Source of the DNA: Pseudomonas paraeruginosa PA7
GTDB lineage: Bacteria; Pseudomonadota; Gammaproteobacteria; Pseudomonadales; Pseudomonadaceae
Reading direction: 5' to 3'
Assembly: GCF_000017205.1 (NCBI RefSeq)
Contig: NC_009656.1
Location: 496,001-560,000, forward strand
Length of the DNA: 64,000 nucleotides
Under the pieces are notes generated by a model. The model worked only from the letters and a program-made list of their open reading frames with translations, ran no database searches and was not told the DNA's origin. Shown here one piece after another: positions 43,564 to 55,194 of this stretch (the stretch's first letter is position 1; the number at the start of each line of letters is the position of its first letter). The translations under genes were made by a program, and so were the position numbers.

Positions 43564-46500
43564 ATGTCGAAGTTTTTCATTGATAGGCCCATTTTCGCGT
43601 GGGTGATCGCCTTGGTGATCATGCTCGCGGGCGGCCTGTCGATCCTCAGTCTGCCGGTCAACCAGTACCCGGCCATCGCCCCGCCGGCCATCGCCGTGCA
43701 GGTGAGCTACCCGGGCGCCTCGGCCGAGACGGTGCAGGACACCGTGGTCCAGGTGATCGAGCAGCAGATGAACGGGATCGACAATCTGCGCTACATCTCC
43801 TCGGAGAGTAACTCCGACGGCAGCATGACCATCACCGTGACCTTCGAGCAGGGCACCGACCCCGACATCGCCCAGGTCCAGGTGCAGAACAAGCTGCAAC
43901 TGGCGACCCCGCTGCTGCCGCAGGAAGTTCAGCGCCAAGGCATCCGGGTGACCAAGGCGGTGAAGAACTTCCTCATGGTGGTCGGTGTGGTTTCCACCGA
44001 CGGCAGCATGACCAAGGAAGACCTGTCGAACTACATCGTCTCCAACATCCAGGACCCGCTGTCGCGGACCAAGGGCGTCGGTGACTTCCAGGTGTTCGGT
44101 TCGCAGTACTCGATGCGCATCTGGCTCGACCCGGCCAAGCTGAACAGCTACCAGCTGACCCCCGGCGACGTGAGTGCGGCGATCCAGGCGCAGAACGTGC
44201 AGATTTCCTCCGGCCAGCTCGGCGGCCTGCCGGCGGTCAAGGGCCAGCAGCTCAACGCCACCATCATCGGCAAGACCCGCCTGCAGACCGCGGAGCAGTT
44301 CGAGAAGATCCTGCTCAAGGTCAATCCCGACGGTTCCCAGGTGCGTCTGAAGGACGTCGCCGACGTCGGCCTGGGCGGCCAGGACTACAGCATCAACGCG
44401 CAGTTCAACGGCAGCCCGGCGTCCGGTATCGCGATCAAGCTGGCCACCGGCGCCAACGCGCTGGATACCGCCAAGGCGATCCGCCAGACCATCGCCAACC
44501 TGGAACCGTTCATGCCGCAGGGCATGAAGGTGGTCTACCCGTACGACACCACCCCGGTGGTCTCGGCCTCGATCCATGAGGTAGTGAAGACCCTCGGCGA
44601 GGCGATCCTCCTCGTGTTCCTGGTGATGTACCTGTTCCTGCAGAACTTCCGCGCCACGCTGATCCCGACCATCGCCGTGCCGGTGGTACTGCTGGGGACC
44701 TTCGGCGTGCTCGCCGCGTTCGGCTTCTCGATCAACACCCTGACCATGTTCGGCATGGTGCTGGCCATCGGCCTGCTGGTGGACGACGCCATCGTGGTGG
44801 TGGAGAACGTCGAGCGGGTGATGGCCGAGGAAGGCCTGTCGCCAAGGGAGGCGGCGCGCAAGTCCATGGGCCAGATCCAGGGCGCGCTGGTCGGCATCGC
44901 CATGGTGCTCTCGGCGGTATTCCTGCCGATGGCGTTCTTCGGCGGTTCCACCGGGGTGATCTACCGGCAGTTCTCCATCACCATCGTGTCGGCCATGGCC
45001 CTCTCGGTGATCGTGGCGCTGATCCTCACCCCGGCGCTGTGCGCGACCATGCTCAAGCCGATCGAGAAAGGCGATCACGGCGAGCACAAGGGCGGCTTCT
45101 TCGGCTGGTTCAACCGGATGTTCCTGTCCACCACCCACGGCTACGAGCGTGGCGTGGCGTCGATCCTCAAGCATCGCGCGCCGTACCTGCTGATCTACGT
45201 GGTGATCGTGGCCGGGATGATCTGGATGTTCACCCGCATTCCCACCGCGTTCCTCCCCGACGAAGACCAGGGCGTACTCTTCGCCCAGGTACAGACCCCG
45301 CCGGGCTCCACCGCCGAGCGTACCCAGGTGGTGGTGGACTCGATGCGCGAATACCTGCTGGAGAAGGAAAGCTCTTCGGTCAGCTCGGTGTTCACCGTCA
45401 CCGGCTTCAACTTCGCCGGCCGCGGCCAGAGTTCGGGCATGGCCTTCATCATGCTCAAGCCCTGGGAAGAGCGTCCCGGTGGCGAGAACAGCGTGTTCGA
45501 ACTGGCCAAGCGCGCGCAGATGCACTTCTTCAGCTTCAAGGACGCGATGGTGTTCGCCTTCGCTCCGCCGTCGGTACTGGAACTGGGTAACGCCACCGGT
45601 TTCGACCTGTTCCTCCAGGACCAGGCGGGCGTCGGCCACGAAGTCCTGCTCCAGGCGCGCAACAAGTTCCTCATGCTCGCCTCGCAGAACCCTGCGCTGC
45701 AGCGTGTGCGCCCCAACGGCATGAGCGACGAACCGCAATACAAGCTGGAGATCGACGACGAGAAGGCCAGCGCCCTCGGCGTGTCCCTGGCCGACATCAA
45801 CAGCACGATATCGATCGCCTGGGGTTCCAGCTACGTCAACGACTTCATCGACCGTGGCCGGGTCAAGCGGGTCTACCTGCAGGGCAGGCCGGACGCGCGG
45901 ATGAATCCGGACGACCTGAGCAAGTGGTACGTGCGCAACGACAAGGGCGAGATGGTGCCGTTCAACGCCTTCGCCACCGGCAAGTGGGAGTACGGCTCGC
46001 CGAAGCTGGAGCGCTACAACGGCGTGCCGGCCATGGAAATCCTCGGCGAGCCGGCGCCCGGCCTGAGTTCCGGTGACGCGATGGCGGCGGTCGAGGAGAT
46101 CGTCAAGCAACTGCCGAAAGGCGTGGGCTACTCCTGGACCGGCCTGTCCTACGAGGAACGTCTGTCCGGCTCGCAGGCGCCGGCGCTGTACGCGCTGTCC
46201 CTGCTGGTGGTGTTCCTCTGCCTGGCGGCGCTCTATGAAAGCTGGTCGATTCCGTTCTCGGTGATGCTGGTGGTGCCGTTGGGCGTGATCGGCGCGCTGC
46301 TGGCGACCTCCATGCGCGGACTGTCCAACGACGTGTTCTTCCAGGTGGGCCTGTTGACGACCATCGGCCTGTCGGCGAAGAACGCCATCCTCATCGTGGA
46401 GTTCGCCAAGGAGCTGCACGAGCAGGGCAAGGGTATCGTCGAGGCGGCCATCGAGGCCTGCCGCATGCGTCTGCGGCCGATCGTGATGACCTCCCTGGCG

Positions 46501-46704
46501 TTCATCCTCGGCGTGGTGCCGCTGGCCATCTCCACCGGCGCCGGCTCCGGCAGCCAGCATGCGATCGGTACCGGCGTGATCGGCGGCATGGTCACCGCGA
46601 CCGTCCTGGCGATCTTCTGGGTACCGCTGTTCTACGTGGCGGTCAGCACGCTGTTCAAGGACGAGGCGTCCAAGCAGCAGGCTGAGGCCGAAAAGGGGCA
46701 ATGA
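43564..46704 (+). CDS. mexB: MexB, RND multidrug efflux transporter
   Basis: A 1,046-residue inner-membrane RND pump, the substrate-binding part of the tripartite system exporting beta-lactams, quinolones, macrolides and many others by proton antiport. Twelve membrane spans flank two large periplasmic loops; the proton-relay Asp pair is in [18 protein letters not shown] (407-408), and the matching Lys is in [20 protein letters not shown]. Length is exactly that of the family's AcrB/MexB type. Several conservative changes from PAO1 as I remember it (for example [26 protein letters not shown]) suggest a divergent lineage. Confidence 0.98.
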   Translation: MSKFFIDRPIFAWVIALVIMLAGGLSILSLPVNQYPAIAPPAIAVQVSYPGASAETVQDTVVQVIEQQMNGIDNLRYISSESNSDGSMTITVTFEQGTDPDIAQVQVQNKLQLATPLLPQEVQRQGIRVTKAVKNFLMVVGVVSTDGSMTKEDLSNYIVSNIQDPLSRTKGVGDFQVFGSQYSMRIWLDPAKLNSYQLTPGDVSAAIQAQNVQISSGQLGGLPAVKGQQLNATIIGKTRLQTAEQFEKILLKVNPDGSQVRLKDVADVGLGGQDYSINAQFNGSPASGIAIKLATGANALDTAKAIRQTIANLEPFMPQGMKVVYPYDTTPVVSASIHEVVKTLGEAILLVFLVMYLFLQNFRATLIPTIAVPVVLLGTFGVLAAFGFSINTLTMFGMVLAIGLLVDDAIVVVENVERVMAEEGLSPREAARKSMGQIQGALVGIAMVLSAVFLPMAFFGGSTGVIYRQFSITIVSAMALSVIVALILTPALCATMLKPIEKGDHGEHKGGFFGWFNRMFLSTTHGYERGVASILKHRAPYLLIYVVIVAGMIWMFTRIPTAFLPDEDQGVLFAQVQTPPGSTAERTQVVVDSMREYLLEKESSSVSSVFTVTGFNFAGRGQSSGMAFIMLKPWEERPGGENSVFELAKRAQMHFFSFKDAMVFAFAPPSVLELGNATGFDLFLQDQAGVGHEVLLQARNKFLMLASQNPALQRVRPNGMSDEPQYKLEIDDEKASALGVSLADINSTISIAWGSSYVNDFIDRGRVKRVYLQGRPDARMNPDDLSKWYVRNDKGEMVPFNAFATGKWEYGSPKLERYNGVPAMEILGEPAPGLSSGDAMAAVEEIVKQLPKGVGYSWTGLSYEERLSGSQAPALYALSLLVVFLCLAALYESWSIPFSVMLVVPLGVIGALLATSMRGLSNDVFFQVGLLTTIGLSAKNAILIVEFAKELHEQGKGIVEAAIEACRMRLRPIVMTSLAFILGVVPLAISTGAGSGSQHAIGTGVIGGMVTATVLAIFWVPLFYVAVSTLFKDEASKQQAEAEKGQ

Positions 46705-46705
46705 T

Positions 46706-48163
46706 ATGAAAAGGTCCTTCCTTTCCCTGGCGGTAGCCGCTGTCGTTCTGTCCGGCTGCTCGCTGATTCCCGACTACCAGCGCCCCGAGGCGCCGGTAGC
46801 CGCGGCCTACCCGCAAGGGCAGGCCTACGGGCAGAACACCGGCGCGGCGGCCGTTCCGGCCGCCGACATCGGCTGGCGCGAGTTCTTCCGCGACCCGCAG
46901 TTGCAGCAGCTGATCGGCGTGGCGCTGGAAAACAACCGCGACCTGCGCGTCGCCGCGCTGAACGTCGAGGCCTTCCGCGCGCAGTACCGCATCCAGCGGG
47001 CCGACCTGTTCCCGCGGATCGGCGTGGATGGCAGCGGTACCCGCCAGCGCCTGCCCGGTGACCTGTCGACCACCGGCAACCCGGCGATCTCCAGCCAGTA
47101 CGGGGTGACCCTGGGCACTACCGCCTGGGAGCTCGATCTCTTCGGCCGCCTGCGCAGCCTGCGCGACCAGGCCCTGGAGCAGTACCTGGCGACCGAACAG
47201 GCGCAGCGCAGCGCGCAGACCACCCTGGTGGCCAGCGTGGCGACCGCCTACCTGACGCTGAAAGCCGACCAGGCGCAGCTGCAACTGACCAGGGACACCC
47301 TGGGCACTTACCAGAAGAGTTTCGACCTGACCCAGCGCAGCTATGACGTCGGCGTCGCCTCCGCGCTCGACCTGCGCCAGGCGCAGACCGCCGTGGAAGG
47401 CGCCCGGGCGACCCTGGCGCAGTACACCCGCCTGGTGGCCCAGGACCAGAACGCGCTGGTCCTGCTGCTGGGTTCCGGGATCCCGGCGAACCTGCCGCAA
47501 GGCCTGGGCCTGGACCAGACCCTGCTGACCGAAGTGCCGGCGGGCCTGCCGTCTGACCTGCTGCAGCGGCGTCCGGACATCCTCGAGGCCGAGCACCAGC
47601 TCATGGCCGCCAACGCCAGCATCGGCGCCGCGCGCGCGGCGTTCTTCCCGAGCATCAGCCTGACCGCCAACGCCGGCACCATGAGCCGCCAGTTGTCCGG
47701 CCTGTTCGACGCCGGTTCGGGGTCCTGGCTGTTCCAGCCGTCGATCAACCTGCCGATCTTCACCGCCGGCAGCCTGCGCGCCAGCCTGGACTACGCGAAG
47801 ATCCAGAAGGACATCAACGTCGCGCAGTACGAGAAGGCGATCCAGACGGCGTTCCAGGAAGTCGCCGACGGCCTGGCCGCGCGCGGCACCTTCACCGAGC
47901 AGTTGCAGGCACAGCGCGACCTGGTCAAGGCCAGCGACGAGTACTACCAGCTCGCCGACAAGCGCTATCGCACGGGTGTGGACAACTACCTGACCCTGCT
48001 CGACGCGCAACGCTCGCTGTTCACCGCGCAGCAGCAACTGATCACCGACCGCCTCAACCAGCTGACCAGCGAGGTCAACCTGTACAAGGCCCTCGGCGGC
48101 GGCTGGAACCAGCAGACCGTGACCCAGCAGCAGACCGCGAAGAAGGAAGATCCGCAGGCCTGA
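46706..48163 (+). CDS. oprM: OprM, outer-membrane efflux channel
   Basis: A 485-residue TolC-like lipoprotein (lipobox LSGC, Cys18). Two structural repeats each contribute beta strands to the outer-membrane barrel and long helices to the periplasmic tunnel; [20 protein letters not shown] and [20 protein letters not shown] are the paired repeat motifs. It completes MexAB-OprM and is also used by MexXY in some strains. Its ATG lies one base beyond the mexB stop. An intrinsic terminator begins 20 bases after its own stop. Confidence 0.98.
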   Translation: MKRSFLSLAVAAVVLSGCSLIPDYQRPEAPVAAAYPQGQAYGQNTGAAAVPAADIGWREFFRDPQLQQLIGVALENNRDLRVAALNVEAFRAQYRIQRADLFPRIGVDGSGTRQRLPGDLSTTGNPAISSQYGVTLGTTAWELDLFGRLRSLRDQALEQYLATEQAQRSAQTTLVASVATAYLTLKADQAQLQLTRDTLGTYQKSFDLTQRSYDVGVASALDLRQAQTAVEGARATLAQYTRLVAQDQNALVLLLGSGIPANLPQGLGLDQTLLTEVPAGLPSDLLQRRPDILEAEHQLMAANASIGAARAAFFPSISLTANAGTMSRQLSGLFDAGSGSWLFQPSINLPIFTAGSLRASLDYAKIQKDINVAQYEKAIQTAFQEVADGLAARGTFTEQLQAQRDLVKASDEYYQLADKRYRTGVDNYLTLLDAQRSLFTAQQQLITDRLNQLTSEVNLYKALGGGWNQQTVTQQQTAKKEDPQA

Positions 48164-48182
48164 TCCGCCTTCCGCGCCATGC

Positions 48183-48214
48183 AAGAACGCCGACCCTTGG
48201 GTCGGCGTTCTTTT
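48183..48214 (+). terminator. Rho-independent terminator of mexAB-oprM
   Basis: A 14-bp stem AAGAACGCCGACCC with GGGTCGGCGTTCTT, 2-base loop centre, followed by TTAT. It lies between convergent oprM and rhlE2 and may serve both. Confidence 0.9.
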
Positions 48215-48255
48215 ATCCCTCGCGGAAGTTGGCGGGCCCAGGGGCCCGCCGTGCT

Positions 48256-50163
48256 TCAGCGGTTGCGGGTCAGCAGCGCGGGGCGCTCACCCTTGCGCCG
48301 TGGTTCCAGCTCGTCGAGCTGCTCGGCGGTGGGGAAGCGATCCATGCGCACCAGGTCGCGCTTGTTGATCACCACCGGCTGACGGCTCGGCTGCTTGCCG
48401 ACGCCATACTCGGACGGCTCGCGCAGCGGCGCGTCGCTCATCCGCGAAGGATTGTCACGGCCCTGGCCGCGCGGCTTGCCGGCGCGCGGTTTCTTCGCCT
48501 TGCCCTGGCCGGCACCCTGGCCGCGAGCGCCGCCTTGAGCGCTGCCCTGGCTCTTGCCGCGCCCCTGGCCCTGGCCACGACCCTGCTGGCCAGCGCCGCC
48601 CTGCGACTTCTGCTGGCCGCCGCGGCGGCCGCGACCTTTGTTTTCCTGGCCCTGGTAAGGGCTGACGTAGTCGGCGCGGTTGCCGAAATTGTCGAAGTCG
48701 TCGTCGAGGAACTCTTCCGGATCGCGATTACCGTCGATTTCCGGCGGCCGATTGGGCTTGGCGGGACGCGCTTCACGGCTCTGCCGCGGTTGCTGCGCCT
48801 GGCCGGCCTCGCGGTTTTCCTTGTTCTTGCCGCCACGGCGGCGGCGCTTGCCGGCAGGCTTCTCGGCGCCGTCCTGGCCGGCGACGGCAGCGTTTTCCGC
48901 GGGCGCCTGGGCCTCTTTCGGCTTGCGCTCACGACTGCGCCGTTCCTTGTCGCGGCGCGGCTGCTTCTGCGGCGCCTCGCGGGGTTCCGGCTGGGCCACC
49001 TCGGGCAGCACGGCTTCCGGGTCGAAGCCCTGGGGATCACCGTCGGGAATGCGCTGCCTGGTCATCTTCTCGATGGCCTTGAGCAGTTTCTCCTCGTCCG
49101 GCGCCACCAGCGAGATCGCCTCGCCGCTGCGGCCGGCGCGGCCGGTACGGCCGATACGGTGGACGTAGTCTTCCTCGACGTTGGGCAGTTCGTAGTTGAC
49201 CACATGGGGCAACTGGTCGATGTCCAGGCCGCGGGCGGCGATATCGGTCGCCACCAGGATCCGCACGTCGTTGGCCTTGAAGTCGGCCAGCGCCTTGGTC
49301 CGCGCATTCTGGCTCTTGTTGCCGTGGATCGCGGCGGCCGGCAGGCCGTGCTTGGTCAGGTACTCGGCGAGGCGGTTGGCGCCGTGCTTGGTACGGGTGA
49401 AGACCAGCACCTGTTCCCAGGCGCCGACGGTCACCAGGTGCGCCAGCAGGGCGCGCTTCTGCGGCGCCGGCAGGCGGAACACGCGCTGCTCGATGCGCTC
49501 GACCGTGGTGTTCGGCGGCGTCACCTCGATGCGCTCCGGGTTGTGCAGGAGCTTGTTGGCGAGGTCGACGATGTCCTTCGAGAAGGTCGCCGAGAACAGC
49601 AGGTTCTGGCGCTTGGGCGGCAGCTTGGCGAGGACCTTCTTCACATCGTGGATGAAGCCCATGTCGAGCATGCGGTCGGCTTCGTCGAGGACGAGGATTT
49701 CCACGTGGGACAGGTCGACCTTGTTCTGCCCGGCCAGGTCGAGCAGGCGGCCGGGGCAGGCGACGAGCACGTCGACGCCCTTGGCCAGGGCCTGGATCTG
49801 CGGGTTCATGCCAACCCCGCCGAAGATGCAGGTGCTGTTCAGCGGCAGGTCGCGGGCGTAGACCTTGAAGCTGTCATGCACCTGGGCGGCCAGCTCGCGG
49901 GTCGGGGTCAGTACCAGCACCCGCGCCTGGCGCGGGCCGTGGCGGTGTTCGCGGTCGGGATGACCGGCGGGGAACAGGCGCTCCAGTACCGGCAGGGCGA
50001 AACCACCGGTCTTGCCGGTGCCGGTCTGTGCCGCGACCATCAGGTCGCGACCTTGCAACACGGCGGGAATCGCCCGCTGTTGCACGGGAGTGGGCTGGCT
50101 GTAGCCCGCAGCCTCCACAGCGCGGGCAAGCGCCTCGGAGAGTCCGAGGGAAGAAAAGGACAT
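48256..50163 (-). CDS. rhlE2: DEAD-box RNA helicase RhlE2
   Basis: A 635-residue helicase. The core (1-375) has the Q motif ([13 protein letters not shown]), Walker A AQTGTGKT (45-52), PTRELA, DEAD (160-163), SAT, and [10 protein letters not shown]. From about 380 to the end is a low-complexity tail rich in Lys, Arg, Gly, Gln and Ala ([17 protein letters not shown] type), ending [13 protein letters not shown]; it should be disordered and bind RNA. PAO1 has two RhlE proteins; the one at this locus is RhlE2, a global post-transcriptional regulator linked to RNase E. The 250-base upstream gap shows no hairpin of note. Confidence 0.93.
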   Translation of the reverse strand: MSFSSLGLSEALARAVEAAGYSQPTPVQQRAIPAVLQGRDLMVAAQTGTGKTGGFALPVLERLFPAGHPDREHRHGPRQARVLVLTPTRELAAQVHDSFKVYARDLPLNSTCIFGGVGMNPQIQALAKGVDVLVACPGRLLDLAGQNKVDLSHVEILVLDEADRMLDMGFIHDVKKVLAKLPPKRQNLLFSATFSKDIVDLANKLLHNPERIEVTPPNTTVERIEQRVFRLPAPQKRALLAHLVTVGAWEQVLVFTRTKHGANRLAEYLTKHGLPAAAIHGNKSQNARTKALADFKANDVRILVATDIAARGLDIDQLPHVVNYELPNVEEDYVHRIGRTGRAGRSGEAISLVAPDEEKLLKAIEKMTRQRIPDGDPQGFDPEAVLPEVAQPEPREAPQKQPRRDKERRSRERKPKEAQAPAENAAVAGQDGAEKPAGKRRRRGGKNKENREAGQAQQPRQSREARPAKPNRPPEIDGNRDPEEFLDDDFDNFGNRADYVSPYQGQENKGRGRRGGQQKSQGGAGQQGRGQGQGRGKSQGSAQGGARGQGAGQGKAKKPRAGKPRGQGRDNPSRMSDAPLREPSEYGVGKQPSRQPVVINKRDLVRMDRFPTAEQLDELEPRRKGERPALLTRNR

Positions 50164-50413
50164 GCGGGTTTTCCTATATGGGCCGGGGCGAGGCCGGCTG
50201 CTGTGAAATCACCAAGTTCTGCGAACTCCTGTCTACCTTCGGGCTCTGTCGGCCAGGGCGGAAGGTCTGGCCGCGGCGCTGCGTATGCGCTCGGAGGCCG
50301 GTGTCGAACGGGTGCCCTCGCGGGCATGGCCGCGCACCGGGTATGGGGCGCTGGCCGGTTCGCTCCCGGCCCTGGGTGGGGGGGCCGGGGGCAGCGTCAA
50401 CGGAGGGCTGCGG

Positions 50414-51484
50414 TCAGAGCAGGTCACGCTGGCGCAAATGCTGGCGGATCTCGTTGGCCCGGGAGCCAAGGAGGTTGCGCAGCAAGCTGTGATTCAGCCA
50501 ATCCTCGATTTGTTCCGCAATCGGTTCCCGCGGATAGCGTTCGATGGCATTGGTCGCGGCTTTCTCCCACCAGACGGGGCCGCAGGCCCGGTCGAACTCG
50601 TTACTGTATTCGTGGCAACCGTAGAGCAGCTCGATACTGAACTGGCGCATCGGTGCCGGCAACGGCAGGGTTCCCAGCTTGTACAGCAGACGCTTGGCAC
50701 GCGGTGGGCGTGGCAGTCGATCGGTCACCTTCAGGGTGTCGTCGAGGGCTGCAGCGCTGAGAAGGGAGGAACCGTGCTTGCACAACCAGGCCTGGATCTT
50801 CGCGCGGAACAGCTGTTTCCGGCTCCAGTAATGGTGGATCAGGTCGGTACAACCCACCAGCTCCAGCCGCTTGTGGGCGGCGACGGCCAGGACGAATTCC
50901 TCAAGAGTATAGGCACCGTTGGCAATTGGATAGAGTTCATCCATTAATTCCAACGAACGGTCGAGTATTTTCGCCTCTTCCCGGGGCAGGCCGATGACGC
51001 CGGAGTTGAGCTGGTGCATCTCGTCGTCGGCCCAGCCGCGCTCGAACAGGTAGGCCGAGAGGTCGCGGTAGAGCGGGAAGTTGCGATGTTCGCCATAGCG
51101 CGCGCCGATCGCGTTGCACAGCAGGCGGCCGGGCTGGATGCGCTCGAACAGGCGCAGGGGCGAACTGTGGAAGAAGGTGTCGGTGTCGATCAGCAATGCC
51201 TGGTCGGCGTCCTCCAGGGCCTCGCGCAGGGCCACGTGCTTGGCGCGGAAGTGATAGCCGTGCGGTTGGCACCAGGCGACCAGTTCCTCGGCGGTCAGTG
51301 GGCGGACCTGCACCGGCAGGCCGGCGTAGGGGCTGGGGTCGTCGGTATAGACCCTGACGGTCAGGCCATGCGCCGGTTCGTCTCGCAGGTGAGCGAAGGC
51401 GCTGGCGATGCTGAACAGGGCTTCCTGGTGGTAGGTCTGTCGCCCGTAGACCAGGTAGATCAGATGCTTGCGTGAGTTGGCCAT
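50414..51484 (-). CDS. Glycosyltransferase-like protein (GT-A fold candidate)
   Basis: A 356-residue soluble protein with a nucleotide-sugar transferase look: N-terminal IYLVYGRQTYHQEALFSIAS, a DXD-type metal site LLIDTDTFFHSSP (97-109), and an acceptor-side motif MHQLNSGVIGLPREE (about 164-178). These match the order of GT-A enzymes such as family 8/32-like transferases. No membrane helix, no signal peptide. Substrate unknown; neighbours (metF and rhlE2) do not suggest one. It sits 70 bases from metF in the same direction. PAO1 PA0429 is annotated only as hypothetical. Confidence 0.72.
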   Translation of the reverse strand: MANSRKHLIYLVYGRQTYHQEALFSIASAFAHLRDEPAHGLTVRVYTDDPSPYAGLPVQVRPLTAEELVAWCQPHGYHFRAKHVALREALEDADQALLIDTDTFFHSSPLRLFERIQPGRLLCNAIGARYGEHRNFPLYRDLSAYLFERGWADDEMHQLNSGVIGLPREEAKILDRSLELMDELYPIANGAYTLEEFVLAVAAHKRLELVGCTDLIHHYWSRKQLFRAKIQAWLCKHGSSLLSAAALDDTLKVTDRLPRPPRAKRLLYKLGTLPLPAPMRQFSIELLYGCHEYSNEFDRACGPVWWEKAATNAIERYPREPIAEQIEDWLNHSLLRNLLGSRANEIRQHLRQRDLL

Positions 51485-51554
51485 GGTGTCGTGGATCGCG
51501 TGAGAGGCTTCCCTGCCGATGTACGCTGCGGCGTCGATCCGGGTTTCCCCGGTA

Positions 51555-52403
51555 TCAGCGCGGCAGCTGGAGATTCTTCCAGATCGCCAGGCTCGGATCG
51601 GCCTGGTTCAGAGTATAGAAATGCAGTCCCGGTGCGCCGCCTTGCAGCAGGCGTTCGCACATTTCGCTGATCACCTGCTCGCCGAAGGCCTGGATGCTGC
51701 GGCTGTCGTCGCCGTAGGCCTCCAGCTGCTTGCGGATCCAGCGCGGCAGCTCGGCGCCGCAGGCGTCGGAGAAGCGCGCCAGCTTGGAGTAGTTGGTGAT
51801 CGGCATGATGCCGGGGACCACCGGGATGTCCACGCCCAGCTTGGCGACCCGCTCGACGAAGTAGAAATAGGCGTCGGCGTTGAAGAAGTACTGGGTGATG
51901 GCGCTGCTGGCGCCGGCCTTCACCTTGCGCACGAAGTTCGCCAGGTCGTCCTCGAAGCTGCGTGCCTGGGGATGGACTTCCGGATAGGCGGCGACCTCGA
52001 TGTGGAAGTGGTCGCCGGTCTCGGCGCGGATGAACTCCACCAGCTCGTTGGCGTAGCGCAGCTCGCCGCTGGCCATGCCCATGCCCGACGGCAGGTCGCC
52101 GCGCAGGGCGACGATGCGGCGGATGCCGGCGGCACGGTACTGGCCGAGCAGCTCGCGCAGCTCGGCTTTCGAGTCGCCGACACAGGACAGGTGCGGCGCG
52201 GTCGGTACCTTCACCTCGCCGTCCAGTTGCAGCACGGTGTGCAGCGTGCGGTCGCGGGTGGAGCCGCCGGCGCCGTAGGTGCAGGAGAAGAAGTCGGGCT
52301 TGTAGCCCGCCAGGTTGCGGGCGGTGGCCAACAGCTTTTCATGGCCGGCCTCGGTCTTCGCCGGGAAGAACTCGAAGCTGAAACGGCGTTCGCTCTGACT
52401 CAT
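51555..52403 (-). CDS. metF: 5,10-Methylenetetrahydrofolate reductase
   Basis: A 282-residue FAD-containing TIM-barrel enzyme making 5-methyl-THF for methionine synthesis. RFSFEFFPAKTEAG (7-20) is the N-terminal family motif with the catalytic Glu; CTYGAGGSTRDRT (41-53), LRGDLP (99-104) and PGIMPITNYSKL (about 197-208) are further signatures. It supplies methyl groups for the cycle whose product, homocysteine, is released by SahH upstream. AAGGAA precedes the ATG. Together with sahH and the HD gene it forms a three-gene set on this strand. Confidence 0.96.
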   Translation of the reverse strand: MSQSERRFSFEFFPAKTEAGHEKLLATARNLAGYKPDFFSCTYGAGGSTRDRTLHTVLQLDGEVKVPTAPHLSCVGDSKAELRELLGQYRAAGIRRIVALRGDLPSGMGMASGELRYANELVEFIRAETGDHFHIEVAAYPEVHPQARSFEDDLANFVRKVKAGASSAITQYFFNADAYFYFVERVAKLGVDIPVVPGIMPITNYSKLARFSDACGAELPRWIRKQLEAYGDDSRSIQAFGEQVISEMCERLLQGGAPGLHFYTLNQADPSLAIWKNLQLPR

Positions 52404-52467
52404 GATCGGTTCCTTGGACGCGGCCGTGGCCGCGCCTCTTCTTGTTGATTCTGTCTAGCGCCGTACC

Positions 52468-53007
52468 TCAGTAGTACTGGCGGTAGTGCTCGATTTTTTC
52501 CCGCAGGCGCCGGGCCGTCGCGGCATGCGCATGGCCGAGGCGGGCGAGGATCAATCGCGACTCCTGGTGGTAGTCCGCGATCTTGTCCGGGTTCCAGGTC
52601 TGCGGTGGTGGCTGCAGGTTGGTGATGCGGTCGCACAGCTTGACCAGGGCATACTGCGCCGGTCCTTCGGCCAGAGCCTGGAAGTAGTCGTCGGGCGAGC
52701 GCTTCGGGCCGTCGCCGACGCGCTTGCTCAGGGCCAGCACGCCGTCGTGGACGAACTCACCGAACTGTTGCCGCAGCTCCTCGGGCGAGGTCGCCGTGTC
52801 TTCCAGGGTGTCGTGCAGGACCGCGATCTGCAGGGTTTCCGCCAGCCGTTCGACGGCGCCCTGGCGATCGGCGGCCAGCAGTTCGTTGGCGACCATGCCC
52901 AGGTGCACCAGGTAGGGCAGCGGCGAGCCGCTGAGGGTCTGGTTGCGGTGGGCGCGGGCGGCGAACAGCCAGGCCTGGTTGTAGCGATCGGCGAGGTGCG
53001 TGGACAT
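52468..53007 (-). CDS. MESH1-type small alarmone hydrolase (HD domain)
   Basis: A 179-residue HD-domain protein with the MESH1/SpoT hydrolase pattern: AARAHRNQ (17-23), PYLVHLGMVA (31-40, metal His35), VLHDTLEDT (63-71, His65-Asp66 metal pair, Glu69-Asp70), and VKLCDRITNL (122-131, metal Asp126). No synthetase domain is present, so it should only degrade (p)ppGpp, or NADPH as reported for animal MESH1. I chose the ATG at 53007 because an ATG at 53040 lies inside a strong hairpin (53026-53054). It sits between sahH and metF, same strand. PAO1 PA0431 by order. Confidence 0.82.
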   Translation of the reverse strand: MSTHLADRYNQAWLFAARAHRNQTLSGSPLPYLVHLGMVANELLAADRQGAVERLAETLQIAVLHDTLEDTATSPEELRQQFGEFVHDGVLALSKRVGDGPKRSPDDYFQALAEGPAQYALVKLCDRITNLQPPPQTWNPDKIADYHQESRLILARLGHAHAATARRLREKIEHYRQYY

Positions 53008-53025
53008 CGAGGGGCGCTCATGCGA

Positions 53026-53054
53026 ACGGGGCAGGCGCATGGTGCCTGCCCCGT
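53026..53054 (-). terminator. Hairpin between sahH and the alarmone hydrolase gene
   Basis: An 11-bp perfect stem ACGGGGCAGGC with GCCTGCCCCGT around 7 bases, 8 bases after the sahH stop. It lacks a T-run, so it probably reduces but does not end read-through into the next gene. Confidence 0.5.
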
Positions 53055-53061
53055 GGTTCGC

Positions 53062-54599
<1,538 letters not shown>

Positions 54600-54636
54600 A
54601 AGGCGGGAGCGACCCGGAGGGCCGCCTGAGCGGGCG

Positions 54637-54665
54637 ATTATAGCGGCGCCACATGAAACTCCCAA
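54637..54665 (-). promoter_or_regulatory. Sigma-70 promoter of sahH
   Basis: A perfect TATAAT (54642-54637) with TTGGGA (54665-54660) 17 bases upstream. Transcription would start near 54630, leaving a leader of about 160 bases that contains the riboswitch. Confidence 0.75.
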
Positions 54666-54777
54666 GTCACCCCTGCTACGCCGCTCGTCGCCGTGCGTGG
54701 CACCCTCGGCCTGCGGCGATGCACCGCAGCGCAGAAGCGCGAGGAATTTGCGGGTCAGGATGCTAGAGTGCGCGGTC

Positions 54778-55194
54778 ATGAGAATCGCTCCCATCTCCCG
54801 CTCACCGCTGCTGCAGTGGCTGAGCTTCGCCCTCTGTGCCTGCGTGCTGGTCAACGCGCTGGCTTGCGGCGTCCTGCACCTGCAGGCGCTGGGAGTGGGC
54901 AGCGACAAGGGGCAGAAGGCCAGCGTCGGGCTGTTCTGCGTCGCCGGTGCCAGCCAATGGCTATCCCTGGATCCCGACGACGGGTCCGCCGGCGATCCGG
55001 TACCGGTCAATCCCCAGTTGCCGGTGAGCTGCCCGATGTGCAGCGCCCTGGTGCTGTTCGTCGCGCTCGGGGTGATCTGGTCCTGGCGCTTGCAACGGCA
55101 ACGCCAGGCGCGTTTCCGCCCGCCCGCCACGCGCGAGCCGGTGCCGCCCCGGTACGTCTGGCCGCCGGCCAACCCGCGCGCTTCCCCCGCCTGA
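54778..55194 (+). CDS. DUF2946 membrane-anchored protein
   Basis: A 138-residue small protein. It has an N-terminal hydrophobic segment (about 12-32, WLSFALCACVLVNALACGVL), a periplasmic loop with Cys residues and SCPMCSALVLF, and a second helix (about 92-107). This is the DUF2946 layout; family members often stand beside TonB receptors for copper or similar metals. The start is uncertain: ATG 54778 fits best; ATG 54760 would add MLECAV. It leads a same-strand set with the TonB receptor and PepSY protein. A ligand cannot be named. Confidence 0.78.
   Translation: MRIAPISRSPLLQWLSFALCACVLVNALACGVLHLQALGVGSDKGQKASVGLFCVAGASQWLSLDPDDGSAGDPVPVNPQLPVSCPMCSALVLFVALGVIWSWRLQRQRQARFRPPATREPVPPRYVWPPANPRASPA

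Noticed and set aside
43549..46701. A 1,050-codon open frame antisense to mexB
   Set aside because: It mirrors mexB almost exactly and encodes a low-information His/Gln/Arg/Gly-rich chain with no family features; it arises from high GC and codon bias at third positions.
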